This document shows, one piece after another, positions 51,063-56,646 of a DNA stretch of 56,646 nucleotides. Position numbers and translations under genes: made by a program. Origin of the DNA: Okeania sp. SIO3B5. GTDB taxonomy: Bacteria; Cyanobacteriota; Cyanobacteriia; Cyanobacteriales; Microcoleaceae. The DNA lies in the NCBI RefSeq assembly GCF_010692555.1, contig NZ_JAAHHG010000008.1, positions 1 through 56,646 on the forward strand. The letters run 5' to 3'. Within the stretch, counting starts at the first letter, position 1, and every line of letters begins with the position of its first letter. The notes under the pieces were generated by a model. It made no database searches and was not told where the DNA came from. It saw nothing but the letters and a program-made list of their open reading frames with translations.

Positions 51063-51677
51063 ATGTTGAATCATCAACAAATAGAAATTCATGAGATATT
51101 TACTCCTGAACAAGTTCTAGAAAATCGTGGCAGAGTAGCAATTTTTATTGATGGATCTAATCTATTTTATGCTGCTTTGCAATTAGGAATAGAAATTGAT
51201 TACACTAAACTTCTTTGTCGTCTTACTGGTGGTTCTCGCCTCCTACGTTCCTTTTTCTATACAGGAGTAGATCGTACTAATGAAAAACAGCAAGGATTTT
51301 TGCTGTGGATGCGTCGTAATGGTTATCGTGTCATTTCTAAAGATTTAGTACAACTACCGGATGGTTCTAAAAAAGCTAATCTTGATGTAGAAATAGCTGT
51401 TGATATGATGGCTTTAGTTGGCTCTTATGATACTGCTATATTGGTGAGTGGGGATGGAGATTTAGCTTATGCTGTAGATGCTGTTAGTTATAGGGGTGTT
51501 CGGGTTGAGGTAGTTAGTCTTAGGTCTATGACTAGCGATAGTTTAATTAATGTTTCTGACCGTTATGTAGATCTAGAAAACATTAAAGAAGACATTCAAA
51601 AAACTTCTAAGTCTGCTGGTTATACTTATCGTCCCTTATCAGCTATAGGTTTAATGGAAGAACATGATGAAAGATAA
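51063..51677 (+). CDS. LabA-like NYN domain protein
   Basis: A 204-residue NYN/PIN-like protein (DUF88). Acidic residues of the predicted metal site are in IFIDGSNLFYAA, LDVEIAVDMMAL and ILVSGDGDLAYAV. The family is predicted to be an RNase. Synechococcus LabA affects clock-controlled expression, and which paralogue this is cannot be said. It lies 117 bases behind metG. 51678-51973 shows no gene. Confidence 0.87.
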   Translation: MLNHQQIEIHEIFTPEQVLENRGRVAIFIDGSNLFYAALQLGIEIDYTKLLCRLTGGSRLLRSFFYTGVDRTNEKQQGFLLWMRRNGYRVISKDLVQLPDGSKKANLDVEIAVDMMALVGSYDTAILVSGDGDLAYAVDAVSYRGVRVEVVSLRSMTSDSLINVSDRYVDLENIKEDIQKTSKSAGYTYRPLSAIGLMEEHDER

Positions 51678-51973
51678 TACTTGTTCTAATTTAATTTAGA
51701 AAAATTACCAAACTCTAGAACAATAATAAATTTCAAAGTTTTGTTAGTTTTTGTTAATGTTAATAGATTAATAACTAGAGAATTACATACTCTAGATTTT
51801 AGCGGTAAGTTAAAGCAAAAATTGAATATTATTTACTACAAGGAAAGTTAGAAAAAAAGAGCATTATCCTAGTAAAAACAGGAAACTTTTTGCTCATAAT
51901 TAAAAAACTTTCCTTGCACTTTTTTACTGGTATAGCAATATGATTTGAGTTGTGAGAGATTGAAAATTTTTAG

Positions 51974-52068
51974 GGAATAGGGAATAGGGAACAGAGAATA
52001 GGGAATAGGGAATAGGGAACAGGGAACAGGGAACAGGGAACAGGGAACAGGGAACAGGGAACAGGGAA
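51974..52068 (+). repeat. GGGAATA/GGGAACA STRR
   Basis: About thirteen heptamer units, changing from GGGAATA to GGGAACA left to right. Confidence 0.9.
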
Positions 52069-52173
52069 GAAGAAAAAAATGTATCATCTGAATATAATAA
52101 TTGCTATATTCTATACTTTTAAGGAACATCTCAATTCTCACAACTGATTCGGTGATTGCTATATAATACAAAC

Positions 52174-52386
52174 GTAAGCATTCAGCCGTCAGCCAGCCTC
52201 CTATGGTCAGAACTGCGGACTTCAGCTATCAGCTATTGTGCTTTTAGTTTAGGAGAAAAGCTTTATAAACCGTCTTACTACAAAAGTTGCCTCCCTTGCC
52301 CTTAAAGTCCGTTGTTAATTTAAACACCGTCCTTTAAGTAGAGAGTCTTGTTGCTGATAGCTGACTGCTAATAGCTGAATGCTTAC
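52174..52386 (+). repeat. W-family inverted-repeat element, copy 4
   Basis: Ends GTAAGCATTCAGC and GCTGAATGCTTAC; contains CCTCCTATGGTCAGAACTGC as copy 2 does in reverse. Confidence 0.8.
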
Positions 52387-52540
52387 ATACAAACTTTATA
52401 GCCCTACGCGCAAGTCAAAAGTAATAAGTAATAAGTAGGTAAGCATAAATAAAGGTCAAAATAAAAAATATGAAAAATAACTTATAACCCAGTCTTCAAG
52501 AGGTTTTCACTGTTTTGAATTTTTATTGCTATTTTACTGA

Positions 52541-52873
52541 TAATTAGGGTTTGCGCTCAAAAGTCTTTTAGTAGGGGTAGGAGACAGGAGACAACCCACC
52601 CCTAGCCCCTCCCCCTCCCAACCCACCCCTAGCCCCTCCCCCTCCCAACCCACCCCTAGCCCCTCCCAGGAGGGGAGGGGAAGACAGGAGAAATAGGAAT
52701 GAGCGAGGAGGTAGTCGGAAAAATTGTCCCTTGATTTTTCTGCCCAACTATGCGCCTAAAATACTCACTTTTTGAGCATGAAGAGCTGAAAACCAGGCAC
52801 TTTTTTCAAACCCAAAAAGGCTAAAATCTTTATATGTCAATGCTTTTCGATTTAATCAGCAAGCCCTAATTAA
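52541..52873 (-). repeat. A-family element, copy 7
   Basis: TAATTAGGGTTTGCGCTCAA to AATCAGCAAGCCCTAATTA. At the position where other copies carry AGACAGG or GGGGAGT tracts it has three units of AACCCACCCCTAGCCCCTCC-type sequence of about 30 bases (52592-52680). Confidence 0.85.
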
Positions 52874-52886
52874 GCCCACCTATCTT

Positions 52887-53136
52887 ATACCATTTCTCAA
52901 AAACTTTTCTACATTTTGTTGAGCAGGGAACCCACCCCTCGCCCCTCCCCCTCCGGTGGAGGGGAAATAGGGGAGTGGGTAGGGACGTTGCATGCAACGT
53001 CCGTACAGGGAGAAGCAAACACAAGAATAATTAACATTAACGTAGCTGAAATTAACAAAAAAGTAATTTGGCTTGTGCTGATTAGTTGACAACTGAAGTA
53101 TTGCTCAAGTATAGCAATACTTTTGGGAATTGGTAT
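52887..53136 (+). repeat. M-family element, copy 2, with palindrome
   Basis: Same ends as copy 1 (ATACCATTTCTCAAAAACTT, ACTTTTGGGAATTGGTAT). It carries a CTCCGGTGGAGGGG hairpin and the 28-base palindrome (52979-53006, one change) where copy 1 has GGGGAGT repeats. 53137-53362 holds fragments of F, N and G ends and no gene. Confidence 0.8.
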
Positions 53137-53362
53137 TATCTGACTGAGTTTGAGTATTTATCAATGCCCTAATACCAAGTGTGAAAAAAAGAATGTTACG
53201 AATAATAAGTAGGGGCGATTCGCGTTTGCGGAGCATTCCGTAGGAAATTGCCCCTACTTTAAACCCACATTCCGCACTTTAAGCGCTTTTCAAATTGATG
53301 AACCACTACTGCAGAATGCTTACAATTGTTATAATAACTATTCTTGTAGATTTAGACTTTTT

Positions 53363-54526
53363 ATGCTCGAACAAAATAATTCTTTTTCTTATTTCCAGAA
53401 CTCATCAATACCTTTATTAATTTTATTAACTCTACTTCTAGGAATAACTGCTTGTAATCAACAAAATCAAGTTCAAGAAAACATATCGGAACAACCTATT
53501 CCTACTCAAACACCAGAGAGTGATTTGACTTTAAATGATGTTACTTTAGAAGAAGCATCAGAAGAAGGTCAAATGTTGTGGCGAGTAAAATCTCAACGAG
53601 CTTCATATTTGGAAAATCAAGAACTAATAAGAGTGACAAAACCTGAAGGTGAATTATTTCAAGACGGAAAAGTAACCTATAAAATTACTGCTTTAAAAGG
53701 AGAAGTCTATCAAGATGGAAACAAAATTATACTGATAGATGAAATAGAAGTATACGACATTCAAAATAAAGTAGTTATTAGAGGACAACAACTCGAATGG
53801 TTGACAGGACCAGGAATTATTATTGTCACTAATAATATTACAGGTAGTAACGAACAAGTACAAGCATCAGCTCAGAAAGCAAAAGTTATTAGTCAAGAAA
53901 AAAAAATAGAGTTTTATGGTCAAGTAGTAGCTATGATCAAAGAACCTGTGCTGAAAATACAAACAGAACAATTATTTTGGGAAATAGAGCAAAAAAAATT
54001 GGTTACTAATCAACCTATAAAAATTGAACAACTCAAAGATAAAAATGTTATTGGCAGTGCTTATGGTGACGAATCAGAATATGATTTAGGCAATAAAATA
54101 GCTACTCTTAAGAAAAATGTGCAGCTACTCCAAACTGACCCAAAAGTACAAATAAGTAGCGAATTAGTTACTTGGAATATGCCACAAAATTTAATTACTT
54201 CTCCAGGACCTATAACAGTATTAGAACAAGAAGAAAAAGTAGTCTTGAAAGCTAATCAAGGTCAAGGAAATTTTCAAAACAATACCTTTAATTTATCAGG
54301 AAACGTTATTGGTGTAGGACAAAACAATCAAGCTCAGTTAAATAGCGATCGCCTAACTTGGTACTTTGAAAATCAAACTTTTGAAGCAGAAGGAAACGTA
54401 TTTTATCGTCAAGTTGACCCACCATTTAATGTGAGAGGTCCTCGGGCAGTTGGACAACTAGAAAATGAAAAAGTTACCATTGAAGGTGGTCGTAGTAATG
54501 TAGTAACAGAAATTATTCCTCAATGA
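53363..54526 (+). CDS. lptC: LptC-like lipoprotein
   Basis: A 387-residue lipoprotein (lipobox ending at Cys31 in LGITACNQQ) of the LptC/YrbK type. It comprises repeated beta strands of the OstA jelly-roll: LTLNDVTLEEASEEGQMLWRVKSQRASY at the start, then GNKIILIDEIEVYD and ELVTWNMPQNLITSPG. Two halves look alike, as in the long cyanobacterial LptC, which is roughly twice the enterobacterial length. It should help pass lipopolysaccharide from the inner-membrane ABC transporter to the outer membrane. No lptB or lptF lies adjacent. The stop TGA runs into GAAGAAG repeats. Confidence 0.85.
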   Translation: MLEQNNSFSYFQNSSIPLLILLTLLLGITACNQQNQVQENISEQPIPTQTPESDLTLNDVTLEEASEEGQMLWRVKSQRASYLENQELIRVTKPEGELFQDGKVTYKITALKGEVYQDGNKIILIDEIEVYDIQNKVVIRGQQLEWLTGPGIIIVTNNITGSNEQVQASAQKAKVISQEKKIEFYGQVVAMIKEPVLKIQTEQLFWEIEQKKLVTNQPIKIEQLKDKNVIGSAYGDESEYDLGNKIATLKKNVQLLQTDPKVQISSELVTWNMPQNLITSPGPITVLEQEEKVVLKANQGQGNFQNNTFNLSGNVIGVGQNNQAQLNSDRLTWYFENQTFEAEGNVFYRQVDPPFNVRGPRAVGQLENEKVTIEGGRSNVVTEIIPQ

Positions 54527-54652
54527 AGGAAGAAGGAAGAAGGAAGAAGTTAAGAAGTTAAGAAGGAAGAAGTTAAGAAGTTAAGAAGTTAAGAAGGAAG
54601 AAGGAAGAAGTTAAGAAGTTAAGAAGGAAGAAGTTAAGAAGTTAAGAAGGAA
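54524..54652 (+). repeat. GAAGAAG and TTAAGAA STRR
   Basis: Alternating runs of GGAAGAA and GTTAAGA heptamers start at the lptC stop codon. Confidence 0.9.
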
Positions 54653-54657
54653 AAATC

Positions 54658-54868
54658 TTACCGAATAATTAATAATTAATAATTAAATAATTTTGGTTTA
54701 AAGCCTCCCCTTTTAAGGGGAAAAAAGCGGTTGAGGGATGGCGAGGTCCCCTCGCCATATCCAATCAACCAAGAGAAGAAATAATATTTCATTATATTCA
54801 ATCAAGAATGGTTTTAACCAGAGGTAATTATCAATTATCAATTATCAATTATCCATTATCCATTAATG
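54658..54868 (-). repeat. R-family element, uninterrupted copy
   Basis: TTACCGAATAATTAATAATT, GGTTTAAAGCCTCCCCTTTT, AAAAGCGGTTGAGGGATGG, GTTTTAACCAGAGGTAATTA and a TATCAAT/TATCCAT tail to 54868. Confidence 0.8.
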
Positions 54869-54948
54869 AAGTTGTCTGAGTTTTCAGCTTTTGATATGTC
54901 CGCGACCTTTCCTTCGACTACTATATACATAGTTGATGTTTATCAAAA

Positions 54949-55222
54949 TAATTAGGGTTTGCGCTCAAAAGTCTTTTTTTCAGAGGAGAAGCCAGAATTT
55001 CCTAGGTCATGCTCCGCAAACAGAATCGGTGAATTCAGGAGAAATGAGATTCCGAGAAGAGGCAGCTAGAAGAATCTTCCCTTGATTTTCTACCCCTCGA
55101 AATGCCCAAAATCTTAGACTTTTGAACTGGAATTACCTAAAAGCTGGTACTACCTTAGTACCTGTAAAGGCTGAAACCTTTGCCAGTAAACACTTTGACA
55201 TTTAATCAGCAAGCCCTAATTA
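54949..55222 (-). repeat. A-family element, copy 8
   Basis: TAATTAGGGTTTGCGCTCAA to AATCAGCAAGCCCTAATTA; more diverged inside, with no clear STRR tract. The remaining 55223-55428 has an ACAACCTACAACC repeat at 55341-55368 and no gene. Confidence 0.8.
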
Positions 55223-55398
55223 GGTCGCGCAACCTTGCATTAAAAAGCAAAATATTTTTGGAGGGTTGCTCATCCATCCCTGTGAAAAAAATAACTATTT
55301 AATATTTACAAAAGCCCTAAAGTTCTGAAAATATTAACCTACAACCTACAACCCACCACCTACAACCTTCTTTAGCCAAATCTCGAAAATTTTCATAA

Positions 55399-56646
<1,248 letters not shown>

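Overview
The window looks like a filamentous cyanobacterium with a low coding density and a genome rich in repeats, of the Trichodesmium/Okeania type (genus is inference). Support: the plastid-type genes ycf35 and ycf46, tocopherol cyclase, a PAO-like Rieske oxygenase, GlgC, a DUF2996 protein, many GCGATCGC (HIP1) octamers, and heptanucleotide STRR arrays throughout. No rRNA, tRNA or CRISPR array was recognised.

Layout. 1-6 kb: end of an unknown gene, three tandem MITE-like elements, then a periplasmic sugar-binding-like lipoprotein and a hybrid histidine kinase that probably form a sensor pair. 6-18.5 kb: transketolase-like enzyme, secreted protein of unknown role, TerY-type kinase with a glycine-rich tail, acyl-CoA dehydrogenase-like protein, M61 peptidase, Crp/Fnr regulator. 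19-26.4 kb: ycf35, ycf46, a ribbon-helix-helix protein, a DnaJ-like protein, a small P-loop kinase and glgC. 26.4-28.8 kb: a graveyard of transposase remnants. 29-36 kb: the most interesting stretch, an apparent signalling or conflict locus. A RyR/TRAFs-binding/SLOG-like/class III cyclase gene is split by a TnpB-encoding IS200/IS605-type element, and facing it is a membrane protein with three TIR domains and a CHASE2 sensor. 36-46.7 kb: GH13 glycosidase, Rieske oxygenase, sucrose-phosphatase-like HAD enzyme, a lipoprotein followed by two cyanobacterial conserved genes, and an alpha/beta hydrolase next to a broken acyltransferase. 46.7-48.3 kb: another decayed TnpB element. 49-56.6 kb: metG, a LabA-like NYN protein, LptC and tocopherol cyclase, with long repeat-filled gaps.

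The split gene is readable. Removing bases 30067-31308 (1,242 bp, a multiple of three) fuses the two halves in frame into one protein of about 762 residues. The join restores the missing first beta-strand (VVVFSGH) of the Rossmann-like domain. The insertion follows TTGAC, as expected for this IS type, and TnpB keeps its three RuvC acidic residues. The cyclase has non-canonical base-selecting residues, so its product may not be cAMP.

The gaps are mostly built from at least ten families of short inverted-repeat elements (named A, D, E, F, G, K, M, N, R, W here), plus STRR arrays and pieces of TnpB elements. Several are nested, and two nestings show target duplications (CTGTAA and TA), which gives a relative order of insertion. 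Repeats often start at or inside stop codons, and some have altered gene ends.
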